NCBI RefSeq assembly: GCF_900240295.1
Contig: NZ_OEQB01000001.1
Location: 434,001 to 498,000, forward strand
Direction: 5' to 3'
Origin: Megasphaera vaginalis (ex Bordigoni et al. 2020)
GTDB taxonomy: Bacteria; Bacillota; Negativicutes; Veillonellales; Megasphaeraceae
DNA: 64,000 bases
A model generated the notes under the pieces. That model was given only the letters and a program-made list of their open reading frames with translations, did no database searches and was not told the DNA's origin. Below, one piece after another: positions 9,379-18,611 of the stretch; within the stretch, counting starts at the first letter, position 1, and each line of letters starts with the position of its first letter. The position numbers were made by a program, and so were the translations under genes.

Positions 9379-10716
9379 ATGAAAAATTCACGCCGTAAAA
9401 TGTCTTTGGTGCAGCTGACGTTCATCACTGCCGCCAATATGTTGGGAGCAGGTATTATCATGTTGCCGACAAAACTTGCCGAAGTAGGGACTATTTCGAT
9501 CATCTCCTGGCTTATTACAGCCTTCGGTTCGCTTGCGCTGGCCATGACTTTTGCCAGATGCGGCATGTTTTCAACCAAGCCCGGCGGTATGGGCGGTTAC
9601 ACCGAATACGCGTTCGGACGAATAGGACATTTTATGGCAAACTACGCCTATGCAGTTTCAATCGTCATTGCAAATGTAGCTATTGCCATTTCCGCCGTCG
9701 GTTACGGCGCCGGTTTCCTCGAAACCGAATTCTCGCCTGTACAGACGTGTCTTTATACAATTGCCTTGCTTTGGACGGCTGCCGCGCTGAACTTCAGCGG
9801 TTCCCGTTATTCCGGTAAATTGAGTACCGTAACGATCTGGGGCGCCATCATTCCCGTTCTGGGCATCTCCATCATCGGCTGGTTCTGGTTTGATCCGGCG
9901 ACCTGGCTCAGTTCGTGGAATCCGAACGGCTTCGGCCTGAGCGACGCCGTCGGCAATTCCATTGCCCTGACATTGTGGTCTTTCCTCGGTCTCGAATCGG
10001 CTGCCGTCAACATGGACGCCGTTGAAAACCCGCAGCGTTCCGTACCGATTGCGACCTTTGTCAGCACCCTCGGTGTCGCTGTGATCTACGTCGCCTCGAC
10101 CAATGCCATTGCCGGCATCCTTCCCAACGGGGACATCTTGGCTTCCAGCGCTCCTTTCGGCTTGGCTTTTTCCGCCATGCTGGGCTCCACGGCAGGTAAA
10201 GTCGTCATGGGATTGATGGTTTTCTCCTGTGCCGGCTCGCTCCTTTCCTGGCAGTTTACCTTGGCCCGCGTATTCAAAACCAGCGCTCAACGAGGGCTTT
10301 TCCCGAAAATATTCGCCAAGGTTACCAACGCCGATGTGCCGCTAAAAGGCATGTTCCTCATTCTCTGCATGCAGACCTGTCTGGCCTTCATGACGATCAG
10401 TCCGACATTGGCGCAGCAGTTCGAATTACTCGCCAATCTTGCCGTCGTTACCAATGTCATCCCGTATATCTTCTGTGCTGCCGCGCTGAAGACGATTTTG
10501 GAAAAAGAACATATTGATAACGCCGTATGTAATCGGAATACTTCGTATTTTCTCGCCGGCGCTTCCATTATTTACTGTTTTTATGCGCTGACGACAACAG
10601 ACGGCATCACCTTTTTCAGCGGTTGTTTCGCGACATTTATCGGCTGGATTATCTACATGGTCCGGTTCAATCTCCTGAAACAAACAATCATTGCCGAGCA
10701 GCAGATAATCAAATAA
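9379..10716 (+). CDS. potE: Putrescine/ornithine antiporter PotE
   Basis: 445-residue APC-family transporter with about twelve membrane segments. It matches E. coli PotE along the whole length, including the N-terminal GIIMLPTKLAEVGTISIISW, GGMGGY.EYAFG, TLWSFLGLESA and FGLAFSAM segments. PotE exchanges ornithine for putrescine or takes up putrescine by proton symport. The ATG at 9379 has AAGAAGGA 6 nt upstream; an in-frame start at 9337 has none. No ornithine decarboxylase is adjacent. In Negativicutes polyamines are also attached to peptidoglycan, so uptake could serve the envelope (inference). Confidence 0.93.
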   Translation: MKNSRRKMSLVQLTFITAANMLGAGIIMLPTKLAEVGTISIISWLITAFGSLALAMTFARCGMFSTKPGGMGGYTEYAFGRIGHFMANYAYAVSIVIANVAIAISAVGYGAGFLETEFSPVQTCLYTIALLWTAAALNFSGSRYSGKLSTVTIWGAIIPVLGISIIGWFWFDPATWLSSWNPNGFGLSDAVGNSIALTLWSFLGLESAAVNMDAVENPQRSVPIATFVSTLGVAVIYVASTNAIAGILPNGDILASSAPFGLAFSAMLGSTAGKVVMGLMVFSCAGSLLSWQFTLARVFKTSAQRGLFPKIFAKVTNADVPLKGMFLILCMQTCLAFMTISPTLAQQFELLANLAVVTNVIPYIFCAAALKTILEKEHIDNAVCNRNTSYFLAGASIIYCFYALTTTDGITFFSGCFATFIGWIIYMVRFNLLKQTIIAEQQIIK

Positions 10717-10726
10717 CGAAAAAAAA

Positions 10727-10756
10727 ATGCCTCTTCATGTACATGAAGAGGCATTT
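10727..10756. terminator. Bidirectional terminator between potE and a convergent membrane gene
   Basis: Perfect hairpin: AATGCCTCTTCATGT pairs with ACATGAAGAGGCATT. It is flanked by A-run on the left and T-run on the right, so it can end both transcripts. Confidence 0.9.
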
Positions 10757-10771
10757 TTTTATAAGCTCTGA

Positions 10772-11626
10772 TTAATTTCTTTCCAGAAGCAGAAGCAAAT
10801 TCCCTATCGCAATGGCCGCCCACATGAGCAAACATTCGAGAATCGCCGGAGCCGCGAAAACGCCGAGATTGTTTTTACCGGCAGCCATAAAACTGTAAAA
10901 GAATGTCCCCAGCGACGTGTATGGACTAAAAAAAAGAGACTGCAGGAAAAACCAGATACCGACCATAAGAACGACGCGAAGGAGCCGGAGCAGACGATTA
11001 CGCAGTAAGGGAACACGCGTCTTAGCAGGATAGAAATAAAAGGCGAATACGGCGATAATGACAATGGTCAAAAGCAGCATGCCGCCGAGAAAGAACGCCG
11101 TCAGACCCAGCACGCCGTCCCCGGTGAGCAAGGTCTCATCCAGTCTCGGAAAAAGCACCATCCCCCACAAAGCGCAGGGAAGAGGCACGGCATAGAGAAC
11201 GGGGTCAAGAAATTCGGAATACCAGGCCGTACGCCGTCTTGCCGACCAGCAGGCAAAGGCGTCCGCCAGCAGCTGCTGCCCTGCCGTAACGGCAAGCATC
11301 CAACAACTGTACAGCAACATGCGGTAATAATAAGATGACCAAAGACCGCTGCCCTGCAATCCTCCCAATAGCCCCGTACCGACGGCCAGGGCAACGATAC
11401 CGCCATACAGCAGACAAGGAATGGGCGCATAAAAAGATATTTGGCGGCGCCGCATCTGCCGCCGCCGCAAGACACAGGGCAAAATCAGCGAAGACACCGC
11501 CAGGAGTAGGGGAGAAAGGAAGACGAAGAAATGTCGATCAGATGCAAAGGCGCCGAACGGAAGCGGCAAGATCCACAACCAGAGACATATTATTTTCTCC
11601 CCTTCCCTTTTCATCATTTCCGCCAT
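10772..11626 (-). CDS. Polytopic membrane protein, unknown function
   Basis: 284 residues with seven or so hydrophobic helices separated by Arg-rich loops (RRRQMRRRQ, SARRRTAW, LLRNRLLRLLR). No domain recognised. The start at 11626 has AGGAGG 7 nt upstream and overlaps the end of the upstream membrane gene by 13 bp, so the two are translationally coupled and may form one complex. Confidence 0.7.
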   Translation of the reverse strand: MAEMMKREGEKIICLWLWILPLPFGAFASDRHFFVFLSPLLLAVSSLILPCVLRRRQMRRRQISFYAPIPCLLYGGIVALAVGTGLLGGLQGSGLWSSYYYRMLLYSCWMLAVTAGQQLLADAFACWSARRRTAWYSEFLDPVLYAVPLPCALWGMVLFPRLDETLLTGDGVLGLTAFFLGGMLLLTIVIIAVFAFYFYPAKTRVPLLRNRLLRLLRVVLMVGIWFFLQSLFFSPYTSLGTFFYSFMAAGKNNLGVFAAPAILECLLMWAAIAIGNLLLLLERN

Positions 11627-12039
11627 CGTTGGTCCTCCTGTCCGAAGCGGCTGAGGCCATAGGCTCCGACTAACAGCAAGGCTACGCCGAAATACATGAC
11701 AACGATAAAAACCAGATCACGGGCCACTGTCGGCCAATCCCAAAAAGCCAACTGCTGCCATACGGTACTGCAAGACAAGGTGAAGCCGGTGAAAAAGCCG
11801 CCGAACAAAAGCCATAAGGCGACATACCACCGGCGTTTTATGCGTCGTGAAGAGAACCCGAAGCGCGCCTCTTCCGTCCCTAAGTAAGCTGTCGGCACAG
11901 CCAGCGACAGACAACAAAAAGAGACCAAGGCAACGACGGCACTGGATCCGCTGTGAATTGTATAGGACCCGATCGGGATCGGGATAATGAAAAAGCTCAT
12001 GAACAACGCTTGACGAAAAATATCGCGACACCAGTTCAT
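11614..12039 (-). CDS. Small membrane protein, unknown function, paired with the next gene
   Basis: 141 residues, about four hydrophobic segments, with an Arg/Lys-rich loop (SSRRIKRRW) in the middle. The ATG at 12039 has GGAGGT 7 nt upstream; the longer frame runs back into the divergent HAD gene leader and is rejected. It overlaps the downstream membrane gene. An extended -10 (TGGTATACT, -10 at 12071-12076) lies just upstream. Unknown function. Confidence 0.65.
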   Translation of the reverse strand: MNWCRDIFRQALFMSFFIIPIPIGSYTIHSGSSAVVALVSFCCLSLAVPTAYLGTEEARFGFSSRRIKRRWYVALWLLFGGFFTGFTLSCSTVWQQLAFWDWPTVARDLVFIVVMYFGVALLLVGAYGLSRFGQEDQRWRK

Positions 12040-12070
12040 ACGGTGTACCTCCGCTTCCTTATAATCATTA

Positions 12071-12079
12071 AGTATACCA
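12071..12079 (-). promoter_or_regulatory. Extended -10 promoter of the two-gene membrane operon
   Basis: Minus strand TGG-TATACT 32 bp upstream of the start; no good -35 box. Confidence 0.4.
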
Positions 12080-12174
12080 AATTTCCCATATGAATGACAG
12101 CAATAAATCACGACGACACCTATCGGCAAACGCCAAAACGGTATATGATAAGAAGAAAAGCGGAAAGGTTGCGG

Positions 12175-12948
12175 ATGATGAATAAAAAATTTTTCTTTTT
12201 CGATATTGATCATACTTTGGGACTCAATATTTCCACTGTCGTCCCCGCCGACACCCGATATTGCCTGCGCCAGTTGAAACGTCAGGGGCATGTTGTCGCC
12301 TTGGCAACGGGACGGTTGCAGATAAATGCCCGTGAGTTTGCCGACACCTGCGGTATTACGTCCTTTGTTGCCGACGGCGGCAACAGCCTTACAGTCGACG
12401 GATCAATCTGCGCAATGGACGGCTTACCCTTAAATGCCTGCAAAGCTTTCTTAAGGGCGCTGGATAAACACCGTATTCCCTGGTGCGTCGTTACGGAAAA
12501 TAAAGCCGTCCGTTATACGCCGTTTTCGGAATTTACCCGCCTGGGCCAGAAAAATTATTTCAAAACCATTGTCACGCCTATTGCCATCTCTTCGTTGACG
12601 TGCATTTACAAGATTATTTATGCCTGCGACAGTCCTGCCGTGCCGGAAGCAAAAACGTACCGGCTGCCGCACATGCCTTACTTGGATGGCACCTGCCTCG
12701 TCGAACCGATGGATAAAGGAAGGGGCATACGCCGCATGGCCGCACTGCTCCATGCGGCACCGGAAGACATCGTCGTTTTCGGCGACGGCCTGAATGACAT
12801 CAGTATGTTCACACCGCCCTTCTTCCGCATTGCCATGGGCAACGCCAGACCACAACTGAAGGCGCTGGCCGACTACGTTACCGACGCCAACGACGCCGGC
12901 GGCATTTTCCATGCCTGTCGCAAATTCGGCTGGCTGGACCATTCGTAA
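12175..12948 (+). CDS. Cof-type HAD-superfamily hydrolase
   Basis: 257-residue cytosolic phosphatase of the Cof/type IIB HAD group. Motif I is FDIDHTL with the nucleophile Asp in the first 12 residues. Motif II is the Thr of ALATGR. Motif IV is VFGDGLNDISM. The cap lies between motifs II and III. Members dephosphorylate sugar phosphates or nucleotides; the substrate cannot be predicted. The start at 12175 (or 12178) has GGAAAGG upstream. Confidence 0.85.
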   Translation: MMNKKFFFFDIDHTLGLNISTVVPADTRYCLRQLKRQGHVVALATGRLQINAREFADTCGITSFVADGGNSLTVDGSICAMDGLPLNACKAFLRALDKHRIPWCVVTENKAVRYTPFSEFTRLGQKNYFKTIVTPIAISSLTCIYKIIYACDSPAVPEAKTYRLPHMPYLDGTCLVEPMDKGRGIRRMAALLHAAPEDIVVFGDGLNDISMFTPPFFRIAMGNARPQLKALADYVTDANDAGGIFHACRKFGWLDHS

Positions 12949-13097
12949 TCATTTCTGAAAGCCGCCATCCGTTGTCGCCGCGCCGCCTTCCATTATTTCG
13001 TTATCTGCCCGCTGCCGGTGCAATCGTGTAGAAATATTCCTTTCCTTACGGAACAGGCGGCACTCGTCTCTTTGCTGTATACGAACGGCTTCATTTC

Positions 13098-13106
13098 TGG
13101 TATAAT
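13098..13106 (+). promoter_or_regulatory. Extended -10 promoter of the DEAD-box gene
   Basis: TGG-TATAAT perfect extended -10, 33 bp before the start codon. Confidence 0.6.
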
Positions 13107-13138
13107 AGAGAAATTCTGAAAGAGAGGTTCCCAGCATT

Positions 13139-14398
13139 ATGGCAAAAACATTTGAAAATCTCGGCATATCCGCTGCAATCTGCCAACACTTATATACACA
13201 AGGCATCAAAACGCCGACGGCGGTCCAATTGCAATCGATTCCGGCCATCTTCCAAGGACGCGATGTCCTGGTACAGGCTCAAACCGGCACAGGCAAAACG
13301 TATGCCTTTGCCTTACCCGTTCTGCAGCAGGTCCGCAAGAATATCGCCATGGAACAGGTTCTGATCATTGCGCCGACGCGGGAACTGGCAAAGCAAATTG
13401 CCGCCGTCGCCGCTGCCGTTGCGGCAGAACTGGATCTGGATATACTGGATCTGATCGGCGGTAAGACGATCGAAAACCAACTGCAAAAGTTACAACGCCA
13501 TCCGCAGGTGATCATCGGCACGCCGGGCCGTCTGCTCGACCACTGCCGCCGCAACGCCCTCGATCTCAGCGGCGTCGGCCACGTCATCGTCGACGAAGCT
13601 GACCAGATGCTTCAAGCCGGTTTTCTGGAAGAAGTAGACATGCTGATCTCCATGACGCCGAAACGACGCCAGCTGCTCTTCTTCTCGGCTACGATTCCGG
13701 ACAAGATCCGCGGCTTGGCGAAAAAACATATGACCAATCCGCTCGTACTGAACATACGCGAAGGTGACACGGTTACGTTGGAAACGATCGAGCAACGAAT
13801 TTATATGATCAGTGAAGAGCACAAGTTGGAACGCCTCTGCACGATGCTCACCGAATGGAATCCGTATCTGGCCATCGTATTTTGCAACACCAAAGAACGC
13901 GCTTCGATCTTGGCCGGTCAATTGATCGCCAAAGGATTCAACATCGGCGAACTGCACGGCGACCTCTCTCAGGGACGCCGCACGCAGGTACTGCGGGATT
14001 TCGCCAGAGCCAGGACACAGATCCTCGTCGCCACGGATATTGCCGCCCGCGGCATCGACATTGAAGGAATCACCCATGTGTTCAATTATGACGTGCCGCG
14101 CGATGTCGATTATTACATTCACCGCATCGGCCGCACCGGCCGGGCTGGCAGTCATGGCGTATCCGTCATGTTCGCTACAGGTGCCGATGAAACCTGGGTA
14201 CGCCGTATTGAACACAACATCCAATCGACGATCACGAAGTATACGGCTTCAGGCCAAATCAAAGTAAAAGCGGCGCCGCAGGCTCCGAAAAAAAAGAAAG
14301 TCTATATCGACAACCGACCGGCCAGCACCTACCAGCCGACAAAGAAAAAAACGCACAAAACGCTTCACAAAGGGCGCGATAACAGAAGACGAAAATAA
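13139..14398 (+). CDS. DEAD-box RNA helicase
   Basis: 419-residue ATP-dependent RNA helicase. Ordered motifs are the Q motif (TPTAVQLQSIP), motif I AQTGTGKT, Ia PTRELA, TPGR, motif II DEAD (VDEADQM), motif III SAT, motif V ATDIAARGID, and motif VI HRIGRTGR. The last ~50 residues are a Lys/Arg-rich tail likely to bind RNA. The length and tail resemble the short CshB/RhlE-like helicases that unwind rRNA or mRNA, especially in the cold. Monocistronic with its own extended -10 promoter. Confidence 0.95.
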   Translation: MAKTFENLGISAAICQHLYTQGIKTPTAVQLQSIPAIFQGRDVLVQAQTGTGKTYAFALPVLQQVRKNIAMEQVLIIAPTRELAKQIAAVAAAVAAELDLDILDLIGGKTIENQLQKLQRHPQVIIGTPGRLLDHCRRNALDLSGVGHVIVDEADQMLQAGFLEEVDMLISMTPKRRQLLFFSATIPDKIRGLAKKHMTNPLVLNIREGDTVTLETIEQRIYMISEEHKLERLCTMLTEWNPYLAIVFCNTKERASILAGQLIAKGFNIGELHGDLSQGRRTQVLRDFARARTQILVATDIAARGIDIEGITHVFNYDVPRDVDYYIHRIGRTGRAGSHGVSVMFATGADETWVRRIEHNIQSTITKYTASGQIKVKAAPQAPKKKKVYIDNRPASTYQPTKKKTHKTLHKGRDNRRRK

Positions 14399-14405
14399 GG
14401 GAACC

Positions 14406-14459
14406 CATAACGAAGAGTCCGTCGCTGCAAAAGACAGCAGCGACGGACTCTTCGTTATG
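14406..14459. terminator. Perfect 23-bp hairpin between convergent helicase and nagA genes
   Basis: Arms at 14406-14428 and 14437-14459 are exactly complementary with an 8-nt loop. The right arm contains the nagA stop codon. There is no T-run on either side, so it is not a standard intrinsic terminator. Confidence 0.65.
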
Positions 14460-15603
14460 ATTCGCTATATGCGATTTCTCCGGCAATCAGTGTTGTCTTG
14501 ACGTGAAAATCCTCTTTATCGAGAACAACCATATCGGCTTGTTTCCCTTTTTCCAGAGAACCCAGGAACTGATCGACGCCGAGGTCTCTGGCAGGCGTCA
14601 GCGAAGCCATGGCTACAGCCTCAGGAAGGGACGCCCCCATGTTGACGGCGGCGTTATAGACAACTTCATTCATCGCGGCAATACTGCCGGCCAAAGTCCC
14701 GTCTTCCAGCCGCGCCGCTCCGTCCTTGACATAAACGGTCTGTCCGCCGAGCTCCGATATACTGTCAGCAGTCAAACAAGCTCGCAGCGAATCGGTAATG
14801 AGGATCAACTTGTCCTTGCCCTTCAGCCGATAGGCAATCTTCTGCGCCGCCGGGTGAACATGAAGGTTGTCACAGATAATTTCACAATGGGCCTTTTCGG
14901 AAACGAGCGCGGCGCCGACGATACCGGGGCGGCGTTGATGCAGCCCTGTCATGGCATTATATACATGCGTCACGTGATACATTTGCCGCCCTTCCATCAC
15001 TGCCGTCACGTCTTCATATGTTGCTGCGCTGTGTCCTACGGAAACGATAATACCGGCAGCATCACAGGCTTGCAGGAATTGCTGATCCGGTAAGGTTTCC
15101 GGTGCGACGGTAATGATTTTGATCACATCCTTATAGGGATACAGCCAGGAAAAGTCGGCCGTTTCAATTGCTTCGGCCGCCTGAGCCCCTTTGTATTCGG
15201 CATTGATAAACGGTCCTTCCAAATGGGCGCCCAAGATACGCGCGCCTGTATTTTCTTTAGCCTCGCGGATGCGTATTAGCGCCTTTTCAATCTCCTCTCT
15301 GCCGGCAGTCATCGTCGTCGGCAAAAAAGAGGTAACACCGGTACGGGGAAGGAGCCGCTGCATCGTTGCCAACGCCGCTGCATCGACATCCATCACATCG
15401 GCCCCGCCGCAGCCGTGAATATGCTCGTTTATAAATCCCGGAACGACGAAGTTTCCGTCGGCATCGACGATTTCTGTACATCTGCCGAGGCGGATACCCT
15501 TCCTCGGCACAATATCCGTTATCCGGTCATCCTCATAAAGAAGTACGTAACCGGCGAGGATTTCATCCGGCAGTACTAACATTCCGTCTATAATAGCTTT
15601 CAT
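14455..15603 (-). CDS. nagA: N-acetylglucosamine-6-phosphate deacetylase
   Basis: Hydrolyses GlcNAc-6-phosphate to glucosamine-6-phosphate and acetate in amino sugar and peptidoglycan recycling. 382 residues of the amidohydrolase superfamily. Visible are the metal motif HEHIHG near residue 55, HLEGPF near residue 125, two further His segments (SVGHSAA, HVTHVYNAM) and the catalytic Asp in ILITDSLRA. The ATG at 15603 has GAGGTG 6 nt upstream; the GTG at 15612 is part of that site. nagB is not in the window. Confidence 0.95.
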   Translation of the reverse strand: MKAIIDGMLVLPDEILAGYVLLYEDDRITDIVPRKGIRLGRCTEIVDADGNFVVPGFINEHIHGCGGADVMDVDAAALATMQRLLPRTGVTSFLPTTMTAGREEIEKALIRIREAKENTGARILGAHLEGPFINAEYKGAQAAEAIETADFSWLYPYKDVIKIITVAPETLPDQQFLQACDAAGIIVSVGHSAATYEDVTAVMEGRQMYHVTHVYNAMTGLHQRRPGIVGAALVSEKAHCEIICDNLHVHPAAQKIAYRLKGKDKLILITDSLRACLTADSISELGGQTVYVKDGAARLEDGTLAGSIAAMNEVVYNAAVNMGASLPEAVAMASLTPARDLGVDQFLGSLEKGKQADMVVLDKEDFHVKTTLIAGEIAYSES

Positions 15604-15679
15604 GCTTATCACCTCATTGACTGTTTATGATTAATTATATCACAAAATCAGTTCTCTCCATAAACGGGACTATACGCAA

Positions 15680-15708
15680 ACATGCCGCAGACAATGTCTG
15701 CGGCATGT
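15680..15708 (-). terminator. Hairpin after dapA
   Basis: 14-bp arms ACATGCCGCAGACA / TGTCTGCGGCATGT almost without loop, 39 bp after the dapA stop. The T-run is short (TTTG), so strength is uncertain. Confidence 0.6.
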
Positions 15709-15746
15709 TAACGATGATAAACAAAAGCCGTAACACGCACCGAAAG

Positions 15747-16631
15747 TTATAAGATTTCCGCATCTTCCATCATCTTTTTCAAGAACGAGGCTACTTCCGG
15801 ACTGGCATCGACCATAGGCAGCCGGAAGGGCCCTGCCGGCAAGCCGAGCATACGACAGCAGGTTTTGATCGGCGTCGGGTTGACAGTACAGAAAATCCCG
15901 GTCATGACAGCTAAATATTTTTGGTGCATAGCGGCGGCTTTGCCGATATCGCCGGCTTTATAAGCCCGAATCATTTCATTCATTTGCGGCCCGATAATAT
16001 GGGAAGCCACACTGATAACCCCTGTACCGCCGACAGAGAGAATCGGCAACGTCAACGAATCGTCACCGCTGTAAACGTTGAAGTTATCAGCCGTATCTCT
16101 GGCGATAATCGTCGCCGCATCCAAATCACCGCTGGCTTCCTTGACCCCGATGATATTCGGGAAATCATGAGCCAAGCGGACAACGGTTTCCGGCAAAATC
16201 TTACCGCCCGTACGACCGGGTACGTTATAAATAATGATCGGTTTGTCCGTTGCTTTGGCAACGGCGGCAAAATGGGCATAACAACCGTCCTGATTCGGTT
16301 TGTTATAATACGGAACGATGACCAGAAGACAGTCAACACCGGTCTTTTCCGCCTCTTTGGCAAACGCAACGGTTGCCGCCGTGTCATTGGAGCCTACATT
16401 CCCCATCACCAGCACTTCATCTCCGACAGCGGCCGAAATATCGCGGAACAGTCTGAGTTTTTCCGCGACAGTCATCGTCGCGCCTTCACCTGTCGTACCG
16501 GCAATGAGAATGCCGTCAGAACCATGACGTACATAATGTTTCGCCAAATCCACGGCGCCTTCATAATTGACGGACCCGTCGTCGTGGAAGGGTGTGATCA
16601 TAGCAGTTATAACATTACCGAAGGTTAACAT
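15747..16631 (-). CDS. dapA: 4-hydroxy-tetrahydrodipicolinate synthase
   Basis: Condenses pyruvate with aspartate semialdehyde, the first committed step to diaminopimelate and lysine. 294 residues, TIM barrel. Motifs are GTTGEG, the Tyr of VPYYNKP, the Arg/Tyr segment YNVPGRTG, and the Schiff-base Lys in GVKEASGD. It is the last gene of dapB-asd-dapA, 18 bp after asd, and has a GAGGAG ribosome site. Confidence 0.97.
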   Translation of the reverse strand: MLTFGNVITAMITPFHDDGSVNYEGAVDLAKHYVRHGSDGILIAGTTGEGATMTVAEKLRLFRDISAAVGDEVLVMGNVGSNDTAATVAFAKEAEKTGVDCLLVIVPYYNKPNQDGCYAHFAAVAKATDKPIIIYNVPGRTGGKILPETVVRLAHDFPNIIGVKEASGDLDAATIIARDTADNFNVYSGDDSLTLPILSVGGTGVISVASHIIGPQMNEMIRAYKAGDIGKAAAMHQKYLAVMTGIFCTVNPTPIKTCCRMLGLPAGPFRLPMVDASPEVASFLKKMMEDAEIL

Positions 16632-16649
16632 AGTATCACTCCTCTTTCT

Positions 16650-17684
16650 TTAAACCATGCCATGAGCAATCATATATTCCGCAATCTGCAAGGCATTCAG
16701 CGCCGCGCCCTTACGGATCTGGTCTCCCGTGACCCAGAGATTGATGGCTTTCGGATTATATAAATCCTTACGGATACGACCGACATATACGTCATACTTT
16801 TCCGACGTATAGAGAGGCATGGGATACGCCATTTCCGCCGGATCATCCTGAACACGGGCCCCCGGGAATGACTCAATGGCTTTGCGTACGGCCTCGATAT
16901 CCAGTTCACGCTCCGTTTCAACGCGAATCGCCTCGGAATGACTGCGGAAAACGGGAACGCGTACCGTTGTAGGCGCAACGGCAATCGTGTCGTCGTGGAA
17001 AATCTTATGTGTTTCATTAACCATTTTCATTTCTTCTTTGGAATAACCGTTTTCCATAAATTTATCAATATGGGGAATAACGTTGAACGCAATGGGATAA
17101 TGTTTCGGCAGACTCTTGGACGGCAAAATCCTCGCTACCATTTCTTCCCCTTTCAAATAGGCTTCCGTTTCTTCGCGAAGCTCGTCTATGCCTTCCTTGC
17201 CGGCGCCGGATACGGCCTGATAAGTACTGACAACGATATCCTTAATATGGGAAAGGTCATGAATCGGCTTCAAAGCCATGAGCATGATGATCGTCGAACA
17301 GTTCGGATTGGCAATGATGCCCTTATGCCAGGAAATGTCCTCAGGATTGACTTCCGGAACGACGAGAGGTACATCGGGATCCATGCGAAAAGCACTGGAA
17401 TTATCGATGACGACGCAACCGCGCTTAACCGCTTCCGGCGCCAATTCCTTACTCACCGAACCGCCGGCGAACAAACCGATATCGACACCTTCAAAAGATT
17501 CCGGTCTGGCTTCTTCGATCGTATATTCCGTACCGCCAACGGTCATTTTCTTGCCGGCAGAACGAAACGAAGCCAACAGTTTCAATTGGCCGTATGGAAA
17601 CCTGCGTTCTTCAATCAGACGGATAAATTCTTGCCCTACGGCACCAGTAGCGCCTAAAATAGCAACTGTCGGTTTCTTGTTCAT
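16650..17684 (-). CDS. asd: Aspartate-semialdehyde dehydrogenase
   Basis: Reduces aspartyl phosphate to the semialdehyde for DAP, lysine, threonine and methionine synthesis. 344 residues. N-terminal NADP motif GATGAVGQ, active-site Cys in NPNCSTI, and the His-containing RVPVFRSHSEAI. The ATG at 17684 has GGAGG 8 nt upstream; the longer frame overlaps dapB and lacks this site. Middle gene of the dap operon, 22 bp after dapB. Confidence 0.97.
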   Translation of the reverse strand: MNKKPTVAILGATGAVGQEFIRLIEERRFPYGQLKLLASFRSAGKKMTVGGTEYTIEEARPESFEGVDIGLFAGGSVSKELAPEAVKRGCVVIDNSSAFRMDPDVPLVVPEVNPEDISWHKGIIANPNCSTIIMLMALKPIHDLSHIKDIVVSTYQAVSGAGKEGIDELREETEAYLKGEEMVARILPSKSLPKHYPIAFNVIPHIDKFMENGYSKEEMKMVNETHKIFHDDTIAVAPTTVRVPVFRSHSEAIRVETERELDIEAVRKAIESFPGARVQDDPAEMAYPMPLYTSEKYDVYVGRIRKDLYNPKAINLWVTGDQIRKGAALNALQIAEYMIAHGMV

Positions 17685-17706
17685 CACACATTCCTCCAAA
17701 ACAGAA

Positions 17707-18504
17707 TTATAAGTAATATTCCAAACCAAAGGTCAGCCCCGGACGGGAAGAAACTTTCTTAACGGCCAGAATGACACCGGGCATAAAAGACTTCCTGTCG
17801 ACAGAATCATGGCGAATCGTCAGATATTCACCGTACCCGCCGAAAAGTACCTCCTGGTGGGCAACATAACCGGGCAGCCGCACACTGTGAATAGGAATGC
17901 CGTCAACCTTTGCACCGCGCGCTCCCTCGAGACTTTCGCGGGTCCTATCGGGTGATTTCTCGGTTTCGGCGGCGGCAATCGCCTGCTGAATCGTATTGGC
18001 TGTCATGATTGCCGTACCGGACGGCGCATCAAGCTTATTATTGTGATGAAGCTCAATGATCTCCGCATCCGGCAAATACGGCGCGATCTCAGCGGCAACT
18101 TTCATCATCAAAACGGCGCCGATGGAAAAATTCGGCGCAATGAAGACCGACGTGCCGTTTTTGACAGCCAGAACGCCCAACTCATCGCGCTGCGCGGCCG
18201 TCAGTCCTGTCGTACCGATAACGATATTAACGTGATGTTCGATACAGACCTTCGCATTTTCAAAAACAGCGGCAGGAATCGTAAAGTCCACGACAACATC
18301 GGGCTTCAGTTCATCCAGGGCCACCCCCAGCCCTTCGCGCACGACCATGCCCAGCTTGCCGACGCCGGCAAGCTCACCGATATCTTCGCCGATATGAGTA
18401 ATGCTGACGCCGCCGACAATCTCCAATTCTGTATCTTCGTGAACGGCTTTGACGACTTGGCTGCCCATACGGCCGTCAGCACCGTTTACCAGTACCTTCA
18501 ACAT
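17707..18504 (-). CDS. dapB: 4-hydroxy-tetrahydrodipicolinate reductase
   Basis: NAD(P)H-dependent reductase in the DAP pathway, 265 residues. N-terminal GADGRMG nucleotide motif, GTTGLT, and the substrate-binding EIIELHHNNKLDAPSGTA with the catalytic His pair. First gene of dapB-asd-dapA, with an AAGGAGCGG site and a strong promoter at 18552-18580. DAP is needed both for lysine and for peptidoglycan crosslinks. Confidence 0.97.
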   Translation of the reverse strand: MLKVLVNGADGRMGSQVVKAVHEDTELEIVGGVSITHIGEDIGELAGVGKLGMVVREGLGVALDELKPDVVVDFTIPAAVFENAKVCIEHHVNIVIGTTGLTAAQRDELGVLAVKNGTSVFIAPNFSIGAVLMMKVAAEIAPYLPDAEIIELHHNNKLDAPSGTAIMTANTIQQAIAAAETEKSPDRTRESLEGARGAKVDGIPIHSVRLPGYVAHQEVLFGGYGEYLTIRHDSVDRKSFMPGVILAVKKVSSRPGLTFGLEYYL

Positions 18505-18551
18505 AGCTACCGCTCCTTTGCTTTCCTCATATTAATAAATAGTATCTTTAA

Positions 18552-18580
18552 ATGATATACCCATTAATCTCCTCCGTCAA
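18552..18580 (-). promoter_or_regulatory. Promoter of dapB-asd-dapA
   Basis: Minus strand TTGACG (18575-18580), 17-bp spacer, TATCAT (18552-18557). No lysine riboswitch fits in the short leader. Confidence 0.7.
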
Positions 18581-18611
18581 GATAACCCGCCGCTATTCCC
18601 CGGCCAGGGGA

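Noticed and set aside
12040-12291. Upstream extension of the small membrane gene
   Set aside because: It would overlap the divergent HAD gene and ignores the good GGAGGT-ATG at 12039.
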